Below are positions 16,660 to 24,848 of a DNA stretch of 64,000 bases, piece by piece. Positions within the stretch are counted from its first letter, which is position 1. The number at the start of each line of letters is the position of its first letter. Under the pieces are notes generated by a model, which saw only the letters and a program-made list of their open reading frames with translations, ran no database searches and was not told where the DNA came from. The stretch comes from Ornithinibacillus bavariensis (GTDB lineage: Bacteria > Bacillota > Bacilli > Bacillales > Amphibacillaceae): positions 198,578 to 262,577 of the forward strand of contig NZ_JBNPWZ010000004.1 of assembly GCF_050433565.1 (NCBI RefSeq), written 5' to 3'. A program made the translations under genes and the position numbers.

Positions 16660-17509
16660 GGCAAAATGGAAAAAAATAGTCGGCTGGACGCTTTTTCTAA
16701 TTGCAATCGGATTTTTTTGCTTACAAATGGGATTCCTCTTTTTACATGTGCGCTATCAAGTGGAGTATATTGATAACCGTATATTTTATATGATTAATCT
16801 TTTATTTGTCGTTTTTTTAGCGGTAGCGCTGCTAGTTTTACTTAAACTGAAAAATAGCCATCAAGTTATTATTGCTAGTATTGGAGTTATCTTCTTTCTT
16901 ACGAATATTGTCCTACTTGAAAATAGCAATCAACAAATTAGAAATATAACAAGCATATCACCAAGCTTGAGTAAAATATTCTCGGTAAAGGAAAATGTCC
17001 AAAGTGGGGAAGCAATCTATTATCGCCCGTATTATGGTATTCTCGCTCGTCCTAAAGAAGTCTTGGAAAATAAGATAAATGGAAACAATAAAGTAAAGTG
17101 GCTGGCTAAGGATATAGCAGTTCTAACCTATAAGGATAAAAATGGTGACATTCAACAATTTGTAGGGACGTATGGCGATCGTAAGGGCGGATTATCCTAT
17201 TATTACGTAGGAGCAGAGATACACGGTGTTTGGCAAGGAGATAATGTCACAGTGACAAGTGGTCCAGATGGAATAAATGTTACGGTAGGTAATGAATCTG
17301 AATTGTTCTCATGGGAGAATTTGGAGCAATTTGGTACACTAGCAATCGTTCTAAAGAAAGATAATGAAGCAGTATGGACAATCGCATTAAAAGAAAACTT
17401 TGAGGTTCACTCTGATGCTTCAAAACCTACTGTTGGAAATATTAGTTTATACAAAGCGACAATGGAGGAGAATCAGCCGATAATTCTTAATTATATTGAC
17501 TCCAATTAA
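16649..17509 (+). CDS. membrane protein with extracellular domain, unknown function
   Basis: 286 residues. Three transmembrane segments lie in the first 95 residues (about 10-32, 43-64 and 70-90), followed by about 190 residues of soluble, beta-rich sequence predicted to be outside. The start codon lies inside the end of the BNR-like gene, with GGAGG upstream, so translation is probably coupled. I do not recognise a family; the pair may be an envelope-associated module. Confidence 0.65.
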   Translation: MKDRAKWKKIVGWTLFLIAIGFFCLQMGFLFLHVRYQVEYIDNRIFYMINLLFVVFLAVALLVLLKLKNSHQVIIASIGVIFFLTNIVLLENSNQQIRNITSISPSLSKIFSVKENVQSGEAIYYRPYYGILARPKEVLENKINGNNKVKWLAKDIAVLTYKDKNGDIQQFVGTYGDRKGGLSYYYVGAEIHGVWQGDNVTVTSGPDGINVTVGNESELFSWENLEQFGTLAIVLKKDNEAVWTIALKENFEVHSDASKPTVGNISLYKATMEENQPIILNYIDSN

Positions 17510-17513
17510 GTAC

Positions 17514-17565
17514 AAGGGGGATGATTTATTTAGCTATTGCTAAACTTAAATCATCCCCCTTTATA
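17514..17565 (+). terminator. terminator of the BNR-like/membrane protein pair
   Basis: AAGGGGGATGATTTA (17514-17528) pairs perfectly with TAAATCATCCCCCTT (17547-17561). Confidence 0.85.
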
Positions 17566-17662
17566 CAACTGTGAATTTCATTCTTTCTCTAAAACTTTGA
17601 TAGCTAAACAATGAAATTAAGCTCACCTGTAGTGTTTCTTCTTTATATGACTATCTATTAAA

Positions 17663-18226
17663 TTATACGGTTAATGAACCACGGAACCCTCTAGCACCAT
17701 AGTATGAATCCGCACCATTGTGATAGACAAAGACATGTTCATAGCGATAATCACAAAAAAGTGCGCCGCCAAGCTTTCTAATTTCAGCAGGTGTTTTTAT
17801 CCAGCTAGATGTTTTCATATCGAAGTTTCCAAGTTTCTGTAGCTTTCTATATTGGTCTTCCGTTAAGAGTTCAATTCCCATTTCTGTTGCCATGTCCATA
17901 GCGCTGTTTTCCGGTTTATGTTTTTTTCTAGCCTCCAGTGCTTCTCTGTCGTAGCAAATACTTCTGCGACCTTTAGGACTTTCAGCAGAACAATCATAAA
18001 AAATGTATTCGTCCTTATCCTGATCATAACCAACAACATCAGGTTCACCGCCAGTTCTTTCCATTTCAAATAGGGACCACATTTTACTAGGATTCGCTTC
18101 TAGCTTTGCTTGGACTTTTTCCCACTCTATATCTTCATGGCGATTCCTATGTTTCTCAAAACGAGCATTCAATACTCTAAATAATCCTTCCTGCTGTTCT
18201 AGTGACAACATCTTTTTATTACTCAT
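17663..18226 (-). CDS. DUF4256 family protein
   Basis: 187 residues with the whole DUF4256 pattern: RFEKHRNRHEDIEW near the start, then EMERTGGEPDVVGYD, FYDCSAESPKGRRSICYDRE, and the C-terminal GGALFCDYRYEHVFVYHNGA followed by YYGARGFRG. The family is common in Bacilli and other bacteria and its function is not known; the conserved Asp, Cys and His residues hint at a catalytic or metal-binding role. AAGGAGGAAGC lies upstream of the ATG. It is 50 bases downstream of a lipoprotein gene on the same strand. Confidence 0.85.
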   Translation of the reverse strand: MSNKKMLSLEQQEGLFRVLNARFEKHRNRHEDIEWEKVQAKLEANPSKMWSLFEMERTGGEPDVVGYDQDKDEYIFYDCSAESPKGRRSICYDREALEARKKHKPENSAMDMATEMGIELLTEDQYRKLQKLGNFDMKTSSWIKTPAEIRKLGGALFCDYRYEHVFVYHNGADSYYGARGFRGSLTV

Positions 18227-18276
18227 ATTCGCTTCCTCCTTATCACCTATTTGATCTATGTATGCTTATATTTGGT

Positions 18277-18894
18277 TTAATTAATAATTTGCTTTCTTAT
18301 TAGCTCAACGATGTTATCATCTTCAGCTGGATCAATATAAACAAGCTTTGTATTGTTAATAATATCTGTGTAGAAGTCTTCACCAGCAGGATATTGGCCA
18401 TCCCAGCGAATTGGTACATTGTAAATATTGATCGTTCCATCGCCATTCCCACTATACGTTACAGAACCATCGACTAATCGAGAACCAGCCAACTGAATAA
18501 CATCCACAGGATAATTAGCACTAGTCTCATCATCAGGATTGAGAGGTGTTCCAGCTGGTATATGTTGGACATATAAATTGTCTATTTCTTGATTTGGACC
18601 AAGCTGTAACCAAACTCTTGCATATTCGATTTGTTCATTAGAGTATTCGGATAGTGGGTTGTTTTCTTCCGTATGACCTCCACTTACGTCCCCATTTTCA
18701 GAAGTATTGCTATCTGTACCAATCGACGCTACATTGGAGGTGTCAGAAGAATCATTACCGTATGCTTCCCCTACCGTACTTGATGGAATACTTTCCTCTG
18801 TATGAACGGTTTCGTTTTTAGTTGGATTATTTGCACATCCTACTAGAATAATGAAAGTGGCGTTGAATAATAGAATTTTAGTTCGTTTTTTCAT
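18277..18894 (-). CDS. lipoprotein of unknown function
   Basis: The signal peptide (KILLFNATFIILVGC) ends in the lipobox LVGC; the mature 186-residue protein starts with a long Ser/Thr/Asn/Gly-rich linker (to about residue 80), as in many surface lipoproteins. A compact domain follows (YARVWLQLGPNQEIDNLYVQ, then GDGTINIYNVPIRWDGQYP). I recall similar lipoproteins in Bacillaceae but no assigned role. AGGAATGATT precedes the ATG. It may be co-transcribed with the DUF4256 gene 50 bases downstream. Confidence 0.7.
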   Translation of the reverse strand: MKKRTKILLFNATFIILVGCANNPTKNETVHTEESIPSSTVGEAYGNDSSDTSNVASIGTDSNTSENGDVSGGHTEENNPLSEYSNEQIEYARVWLQLGPNQEIDNLYVQHIPAGTPLNPDDETSANYPVDVIQLAGSRLVDGSVTYSGNGDGTINIYNVPIRWDGQYPAGEDFYTDIINNTKLVYIDPAEDDNIVELIRKQIIN

Positions 18895-18957
18895 TTGTTA
18901 AATCATTCCTCCATGATGTTTAAACCTTTTAAGGTCTAGTTGTTTATCTTAAATTTA

Positions 18958-18993
18958 CCTACCAACCTTCTACTATAGTGGAAGGTTGGTAGG
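18958..18993. repeat. perfect inverted repeat between divergent genes
   Basis: CCTACCAACCTTC (18958-18970) and GAAGGTTGGTAGG (18981-18993), 13 bp with a 10-base loop. It lies between a minus-strand lipoprotein gene and the plus-strand met leader, so it is not a terminator of either. No T tract is adjacent. Operator or attenuator of the lipoprotein gene is possible. Confidence 0.6.
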
Positions 18994-19091
18994 GTTTATT
19001 TATTAATTTTAACATAAAGCTCGAATAACATTAATTCAATCTGTCATAATCATGAAAATAAAATTAATTGTATAGAAAATAATAAAAGGTA

Positions 19092-19120
19092 TTGACAGTA
19101 TTTCAAATTGGGAATATAGT
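19092..19120 (+). promoter_or_regulatory. SigA promoter of the met operon
   Basis: TTGACA (19092-19097), 17 bases, TATAGT (19115-19120), about 40 bases before the S-box aptamer. Confidence 0.75.
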
Positions 19121-19159
19121 GATATATAATTCTTGCAAACAATTAAATAGTAACATCAC

Positions 19160-19348
19160 TTCTTATCAAGAGAGATTGAGGGAATAGGCCCAATGAAGTC
19201 TCGGCAACAGATTCATGAAAATGAACACTGTGCCAAATCCTACAAATGCAACCCATATTGCATTTGAAAGATGAGAACGGAGATGGTTTTAATTTATAAA
19301 GCCTTCTAATTTCTCTATTTTTGATGAGAAATTAGAAGGCTTTTTTCG
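19160..19348 (+). ncRNA. S-box (SAM-I) riboswitch with terminator
   Basis: The conserved blocks are in order: CTTATCAAGAGAG, the GGCCCAATGAAGTCTCGGCA core, AACAG, GTGCCAAATCC and GATGAGA. They are followed by an intrinsic terminator whose arms GCCTTCTAATTTCTC and GAGAAATTAGAAGGC (about 19301-19341) precede TTTTTTCG. SAM binding favours the terminator, so the downstream methionine genes are expressed when SAM is low. It sits 75 bases before metN. Confidence 0.95.
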
Positions 19349-19422
19349 TTCGAATACTGGGAAGTTAGATGGTTGCGACTATTGGCTGCAGAGAATTAAC
19401 TATTTGCGAGGAGGAGCAGACT

Positions 19423-20448
19423 ATGATCGAATTTAAAAACGCTTCTAAGACATTCCGGCTCGGAAAGCGGGAGGTGAATGCGGTAAAAGGAGTGTCGCTT
19501 GCAATTGAGCAGGGAGAAATATTTGGCATTATTGGCTTTAGTGGTGCCGGAAAGAGTACATTACTTCGGCTAGTCAATCTGCTTGAGCAACCAACATCTG
19601 GGGCTATTCAGATCCAAGGTGTAGATCTTGCTACACTACCTAAGAAAGAACTACGAAAGCTACGGCGAAAAATAGGAATGATCTTTCAGAACTTCAATTT
19701 GTTTTCCTCACGTACTGTAGCGGGAAATGTGGCTTATCCGTTGAAGCTAGCCGGAATCCCTAAAAAAGAAATAAATGAGCGAGTTTCGGAGCTACTGAGT
19801 TTTGTTGGGCTTACCGATAAAGCAAATGATTATCCAGAGCAGCTCTCTGGTGGTCAAAAGCAACGTGTGGGGATTGCTCGGGCACTTGCTACGTCACCAG
19901 ATATATTAATATGTGATGAAGCAACATCAGCACTGGATCCGGATACAACAAGTGATATTCTTCGTCTTTTAAAAAAGGTAAATCATGAACTTGGAATAAC
20001 GGTTTTATTAATTACACATGAAATGCATGTTATTCAATCTATTTGTGACCGGGTCGCCGTCATGGAAGAAGGGGAAGTCATTGAAGTCGGTTCTGTCTTT
20101 GATACATTTACAAATCCCAAACACCCAACAACGAAGCGGTTCATCAAATCCGTAGAGAATGATTTACCTTCTGCTAAATTACTAAGGGAATGGAGGGAAA
20201 AGGGTGGCAAGAGGCTTTATCGTGTCACTTTCAAGGGAGAGATTACAAATGCCCCCGTCCTTTCACAAATAACGCAAAAATACAGTGTCGACTTCAATAT
20301 TGTACATGGCTACATACGTGAATTACAGGAAAGGTTATTTGGTAATTTGCTAATTTCTTTTGAAGGCAATGCGGATGCGATTGAATCAGCAATGATAGAA
20401 CTGCAATCTATCGTAGATGTAGAGGAGGTAGAACTTGATGCGGGTTGA
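19423..20448 (+). CDS. metN: methionine ABC transporter ATP-binding protein MetN
   Basis: ATPase of the MetNIQ importer on the cytoplasmic face. I start it at ATG 19423 behind GAGGAGGAG, giving 341 residues, the normal length; the upstream in-frame start lies in the leader. Walker A GFSGAGKST, the signature LSGGQKQR and Walker B ILICDEATSALD are present, and the last 80 residues form the NIL domain that binds methionine and inhibits transport. The stop overlaps metI by 11 bases. The S-box riboswitch in front identifies the substrate as methionine or a precursor. Confidence 0.95.
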   Translation: MIEFKNASKTFRLGKREVNAVKGVSLAIEQGEIFGIIGFSGAGKSTLLRLVNLLEQPTSGAIQIQGVDLATLPKKELRKLRRKIGMIFQNFNLFSSRTVAGNVAYPLKLAGIPKKEINERVSELLSFVGLTDKANDYPEQLSGGQKQRVGIARALATSPDILICDEATSALDPDTTSDILRLLKKVNHELGITVLLITHEMHVIQSICDRVAVMEEGEVIEVGSVFDTFTNPKHPTTKRFIKSVENDLPSAKLLREWREKGGKRLYRVTFKGEITNAPVLSQITQKYSVDFNIVHGYIRELQERLFGNLLISFEGNADAIESAMIELQSIVDVEEVELDAG

Positions 20449-21100
20449 TTGGACAACATTTTGGCCAAGGATTTTGGAATCAACAGGTGAAACAATCTTT
20501 ATGGTTATCTTGACACTAATCTTTGGCTCCATTCTAGGAATAGGTTTTGGATTATTACTATACGTAACACGAAAAGGGAACATTTTAGAAAATCAGCTTG
20601 TATTTCAAATCATGAACATTTTCATAAATATCATTCGACCAATTCCATTCATTATATTTTTAGTCGCGATTAGCCCATTAACTAGATTGGTAGTAGGTAC
20701 AACAATTGGAACCTGGGCTGCGATTTTCCCGATGACAATAGCCGCCTCTTTTGGGATTGCTCGGATTGTAGAGAATAACTTGGTAAGTATTGACCCTGGT
20801 GTTGTGGAAGCCGCCAAAGCGATGGGAGCAAGTCCATTCCAAATTATTTATACCGTGTTGATACCAGAGGCACTTGGCCCACTAATTCTAGGTTTAACAT
20901 TTGTGACAGTTAGTTTAATAGACTTCTCAGCTATGGCGGGAACAGTTGGCGGTGGAGGTCTTGGCCATGTTGCAATGACCTATGGCTATCAGCGCTTTGA
21001 TGGAAGTGTCATGCTTGTTACGGTTATTATCCTAATCATACTGGTACAGCTGGCACAATGGCTTGGTAACACTATTTCTAGAAAGATTATGAGACGTTAG
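20438..21100 (+). CDS. metI: methionine ABC transporter permease MetI
   Basis: 220 residues, five transmembrane segments, with the permease motif VEAAKAMGASPFQIIYTVLI (the EAA loop contacting MetN). ATG 20438 follows AGAGGAGG and overlaps the metN stop, so translation is coupled. It forms the channel of the MetNIQ complex. Confidence 0.95.
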   Translation: MRVDWTTFWPRILESTGETIFMVILTLIFGSILGIGFGLLLYVTRKGNILENQLVFQIMNIFINIIRPIPFIIFLVAISPLTRLVVGTTIGTWAAIFPMTIAASFGIARIVENNLVSIDPGVVEAAKAMGASPFQIIYTVLIPEALGPLILGLTFVTVSLIDFSAMAGTVGGGGLGHVAMTYGYQRFDGSVMLVTVIILIILVQLAQWLGNTISRKIMRR

Positions 21101-21130
21101 GGAACAGGTAGAAAGCGAGGAGAACAAAAG

Positions 21131-21988
21131 ATGAAAAAATTAATCATTTTTTTACTAGCGATTATCACAGTAGTATCACTAGCTGCTTGTAGTAGTGATA
21201 CATCTGGAAAAGGCGAGAAAACAAAAGTTGTTAAGATTGGTGTTACAGGAACAGATGGGGAAGTATGGCCACTGATTCAGAAGAAGGCAAAGGCAGAAGG
21301 GATTGAGATTGAGCTTGTGGAGTTCTCAGATTACACACTTCCAAACCAAGCATTGGCGGATGGAGATATTGATATTAATTCCTTCCAGCATATTGCATTC
21401 TTAAGTCAATTTAATAAAGAAAACAATGTAGACTTATTACCGATTGGTCCAACTATTATTGCACCAATGGGAATTTATTCAGAGAAAATTAAAGATATTA
21501 ACGAAATTGAAGAAGGTGCACGCATAGCAATTCCAGATGACCCATCCAACCAAGCACGGGCATTGAAGCTACTTGAATCTGCAGGATTAATTAAATTATC
21601 AGCTGACTTTGGACTGTTTGGAGATCCATCAAAAATTGTGGAGAATCCTAAGAACTTAGATATTTTTCCAATCGTAGCCCAACAAACACCAAGGGTTCTT
21701 CCTGATGTTACAGCTTCTGTAATTAATAATGGGGTAGCGGGTCAAGCTGGTTTTGATCCGGTAAAAGATCCAATTTTTCTAGAAGATGGTACATCTGAAA
21801 ATGCAATACCATATGTAAACATTTTTGCTGCTCGAGCTGAGGATAAAGACAATGAGACTTTCCAGCGCATTGTTGAATTATATCATGAGGAAGATGTGGA
21901 AAAGGCCGTAGAAATAGACACAAATGGTGGCTCAATTGTTATTGATATTACCAAGGAAGAATTATTAAAAATTTTTGAAGGGTTATAA
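21131..21988 (+). CDS. metQ: methionine-binding lipoprotein MetQ
   Basis: NlpA-family solute-binding protein. The signal peptide ends in the lipobox SLAAC, placing the protein on the outer face of the membrane. The mature domain shows the expected order: KIGVTGTDGEVWPLIQKKA, DYTLPNQALADGDIDINSFQ, IAIPDDPSNQARALKLLESA. Length 285 is normal. It delivers methionine to MetI/MetN and is the third gene of the S-box operon. Confidence 0.95.
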   Translation: MKKLIIFLLAIITVVSLAACSSDTSGKGEKTKVVKIGVTGTDGEVWPLIQKKAKAEGIEIELVEFSDYTLPNQALADGDIDINSFQHIAFLSQFNKENNVDLLPIGPTIIAPMGIYSEKIKDINEIEEGARIAIPDDPSNQARALKLLESAGLIKLSADFGLFGDPSKIVENPKNLDIFPIVAQQTPRVLPDVTASVINNGVAGQAGFDPVKDPIFLEDGTSENAIPYVNIFAARAEDKDNETFQRIVELYHEEDVEKAVEIDTNGGSIVIDITKEELLKIFEGL

Positions 21989-22003
21989 GGAGGAGTAGTT
22001 AAG

Positions 22004-23203
22004 ATGAGCAAACGTGTAAGTAGTGTTAATTTAATCGTTGAATCGATTGATTCGAACAGACAGAAGTATATTGAAACTAGCCAGGCGATACACGCTAGAC
22101 CTGAAATAGGGAATCAAGAGTTTTTTGCCTGTGAACAGCATGTAGCACTTTTAGAAAGTGAAGGCTTTGTGGTTGAAACGGCAGTTGCAGGGCATGAGAC
22201 ATCCTTTTATGCGGTAAAGGATAGTGGCATCCCTGGTCCATCCGTCGCATACCTCGCTGAGTACGATGCACTCCCAGGTCTAGGTCATGCATGTGGTCAT
22301 AACATTATTGGAACAACTAGTGTTGCTGCTGGAATTGCACTTTCTAAAGCACTTCCTGAAGTAGGCGGACGTGTCGTTGTCTTAGGAACACCAGCTGAAG
22401 AAGGAGGACCGAATGGAAGTGCTAAGGGAAGCTTTGTTAAACATGGCTACTTAAAGGATATCGATGTGGCGCTTATGATACACCCGTCTGGAAAAACAGC
22501 CTTAACAACTGAATCACTAGCAGTCGATCCACTAGATTTTCATTTCTTTGGAAGAGCTGCACATGCCTCAGGTTCACCGGAACAAGGAATTAATGCACTA
22601 GACGCAGTAATTCTATTGTTTAATGGAATAAATGCACTTCGTCAGCAGCTTCCAACAGATGTACGTATCCATGGAATAATTACCAATGGTGGAGATGCTC
22701 CAAACATCATTCCTGACTATGCATCTGCTCGATTTTACATAAGAGCTGAATCTTGGAGTAAAACAGAGGAAGTAGCTGAAAAGGTGCGCTCAATTGCAGA
22801 GGGGGCTGCACTTGCAACTGGAGCTAGAGTAGAAATTGAGCGATTCCAAAACGAGGTGAAGGATTTCGTCCTAAATTCCGTATTAGATGCAGTAATAAAA
22901 GAAGAATTAGAAGCGGTTGGAGAAATTGTTCATACGGAAAAACGAAGTGGCAAAGGTTCTACCGATGCAGGGAATATAAGCTATGAGGTTCCTACTGCTC
23001 ACCCACATATTAAAATTGGACCAGATGATCTTATTGCACATACGAACGAATTCAGAGAAGCGGCGAAGTCACCACTTGGAGACGAGGCTTTAATTAAGGG
23101 AGCAAAGGCTCTCGCATCAACCGGTTATCGTCTCTTAAAAGACGCCGAACTCTTACACAGAGTGAGAAAGGAATACGAAAAATCCTTGTCTGAGAAAAGC
23201 TAA
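22004..23203 (+). CDS. M20-family metallo-amidohydrolase in the met operon
   Basis: 399 residues. The catalytic zinc site is visible: GLGHACGHN, the acidic PAEEGGPNG, and the dimerisation insert with HASGSPEQGINALDA. This matches the AbgB/HipO/amidohydrolase branch of M20, which removes acyl or aryl groups from amino acids. It begins 15 bases behind metQ with AAGGAGGAG, so it is under the same SAM riboswitch. In context it may free methionine from an N-acyl derivative after import by MetNIQ; the substrate is inferred, not shown. Confidence 0.85.
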   Translation: MSKRVSSVNLIVESIDSNRQKYIETSQAIHARPEIGNQEFFACEQHVALLESEGFVVETAVAGHETSFYAVKDSGIPGPSVAYLAEYDALPGLGHACGHNIIGTTSVAAGIALSKALPEVGGRVVVLGTPAEEGGPNGSAKGSFVKHGYLKDIDVALMIHPSGKTALTTESLAVDPLDFHFFGRAAHASGSPEQGINALDAVILLFNGINALRQQLPTDVRIHGIITNGGDAPNIIPDYASARFYIRAESWSKTEEVAEKVRSIAEGAALATGARVEIERFQNEVKDFVLNSVLDAVIKEELEAVGEIVHTEKRSGKGSTDAGNISYEVPTAHPHIKIGPDDLIAHTNEFREAAKSPLGDEALIKGAKALASTGYRLLKDAELLHRVRKEYEKSLSEKS

Positions 23204-23227
23204 GTAATTATTGGTCAAGAAACGGTT

Positions 23228-23270
23228 AAGTCTACCGATATGAAGCATATACCTTATATCGGTAGACTTA
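23228..23270 (+). terminator. terminator of the met operon
   Basis: AAGTCTACCGATAT (23228-23241) pairs perfectly with ATATCGGTAGACTT (23256-23269). Confidence 0.85.
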
Positions 23271-23336
23271 AAATTAATGATTATTATTTTGTACTGAAGA
23301 AATTGTTCCTTAGCACCCACCTTTAATTCTTTTCTA

Positions 23337-24602
23337 TTAGGCTTTCTTCCTCATCGGCTGAAACTTCAAATACGTTCCTGAACGCCATAGCCATTCCATT
23401 GGACCAAAACGGAAACGTGAAAGCCACCATCTACTGAAGAACATTTGAATTACAATAAGAGCAATTGCCATTAATGTTCCAACTAAAATGCCAAGCTTCC
23501 CAAATAAGCCAAGACCATATCCATAAAAGATCGTTGTCATCACGATTGAATGTGTTAAATAGTTGGTTAATGCCATTCTTCCAATGGAATTGAAGCCTTG
23601 AATGAAGGTGCTAGATTTATACTTAGCAAATAGTAACGAGAACCCCGTGATATACCCAATCGCTGCAAGTGGCCCACCAAGGAGATATCCGAAATAATCC
23701 AACATTAAGTTATCTGTCACAATCATGCTACCCTTTAACGTTAAACCAACTAATACGAAAATAAGCGTGATACGTTTTAGTAGCTGACGGTTTTCCGTGA
23801 GATGGTGCAGCCATTTTTTCTTGGCAATAAAAGCACCTATGAGGAACAACATAAAGGCTTGTGTTGTTACCATGATCGTATCAAGGATGGAAAGAAAGCT
23901 AGCAAAAAACTGATGCTCAAGTGATCCCATTTCAAATCCTAGATCAACCTTTTCGTATGGATTAGACGTAAAACGATGTGCTGTGATTTCTGCATAGGAT
24001 CCGTCGCTTAAGACAGCTTTCTCATACTCACTATATAATGATAGATTAATTTCGTTTCCTTCATCTCCAGCTGGTATTAGCCCAGGTGCATTAATAAGAA
24101 ATGCTAGGACTAGTGCCCAGATTAAAACAGTTATTGCCTGTCTCTTAATGAAGAATGTGAAAACTAAACCAGCTATCGCATAGGTTAGTAGAATATCTCC
24201 ATCCCAGATAAAGTGTAAATGTATATATCCAATTGCTAGTAATATTAGGGTTCTCCTGAAAAAGATTCGTTTAAATGGGCGCCCAGTCGCCTCGGCCCTT
24301 TCCCACATGATAACTGCACCAAACCCAAATAGAATGGAAAAGACCGGATAAAAACTACCTTGGAATAACCATTCGATAATGTCATAAATCACTCTTTCAA
24401 ATGACGATAATTCAGTCTTGATTGTTTCTATTCCAGCCACGCCATATTGAAATGCAATCATATTAACTAGCAGGATACCTAGCAGTGCAAAGCCTCTTAA
24501 ACTATCAATATGGTTGAGTCTGCTTCCTAATCCAATAGGAGATAAATGTTTGTTCTGTAAATCTTGTTGATGCGAAATTTTATTAGCATTATTTACTTGC
24601 AA
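23337..24602 (-). CDS. DUF418 family membrane protein (YeiB-like)
   Basis: 421 residues with about ten transmembrane segments. The N-terminus has the family signature RLNHIDSLRGFALLGILLVN, and the C-terminal DUF418 region shows GRMALTNYLTHSIVMTTIFY and a long hydrophilic loop at about residues 175-230. The start is TTG (24602) with GAAGGTGT upstream. The family is related to acyltransferase-3-type membrane proteins, but its role is not settled. Single gene, convergent with the met operon. Confidence 0.85.
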   Translation of the reverse strand: MQVNNANKISHQQDLQNKHLSPIGLGSRLNHIDSLRGFALLGILLVNMIAFQYGVAGIETIKTELSSFERVIYDIIEWLFQGSFYPVFSILFGFGAVIMWERAEATGRPFKRIFFRRTLILLAIGYIHLHFIWDGDILLTYAIAGLVFTFFIKRQAITVLIWALVLAFLINAPGLIPAGDEGNEINLSLYSEYEKAVLSDGSYAEITAHRFTSNPYEKVDLGFEMGSLEHQFFASFLSILDTIMVTTQAFMLFLIGAFIAKKKWLHHLTENRQLLKRITLIFVLVGLTLKGSMIVTDNLMLDYFGYLLGGPLAAIGYITGFSLLFAKYKSSTFIQGFNSIGRMALTNYLTHSIVMTTIFYGYGLGLFGKLGILVGTLMAIALIVIQMFFSRWWLSRFRFGPMEWLWRSGTYLKFQPMRKKA

Positions 24603-24800
24603 TGTACTTACACCTTCTATTCTTTCATGTTTTAGTAGATTGTTATATCGTTCAATTTAGTACTATAAATAGATACGTTTAGGCATTGAAAAGGTTTCAA
24701 TTAGTGTTATTTAAACGAAAAGAGGACATTCTATTGACTTATAAATACTGTAATTGGGAAAATGCAAGATATAGAGTGTTTTAAAAAAAGTACAGATTGC

Positions 24801-24835
24801 GTATGATTTTGCCATTATCATTCGTTATATAAGTA
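24801..24835 (+). promoter_or_regulatory. bipartite motif upstream of the second ECF gene
   Basis: GTATGATTTT (24801-24810), 8 bases, then CATTCGTTATATAAGTA (24819-24835), matching 10618-10652 in sequence and spacing. If CGTT is the -10 core, transcription would begin just before the AGGAGG of the gene at 24849, giving a very short leader and suggesting autoregulation. Confidence 0.5.
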
Positions 24836-24848
24836 GGAGGTGGATGTA

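Noticed and set aside
19369..19422. Longer N-terminus for metN
   Set aside because: The extension lies directly behind the riboswitch terminator, has no ribosome binding site, and the protein from 19423 has the normal family length.
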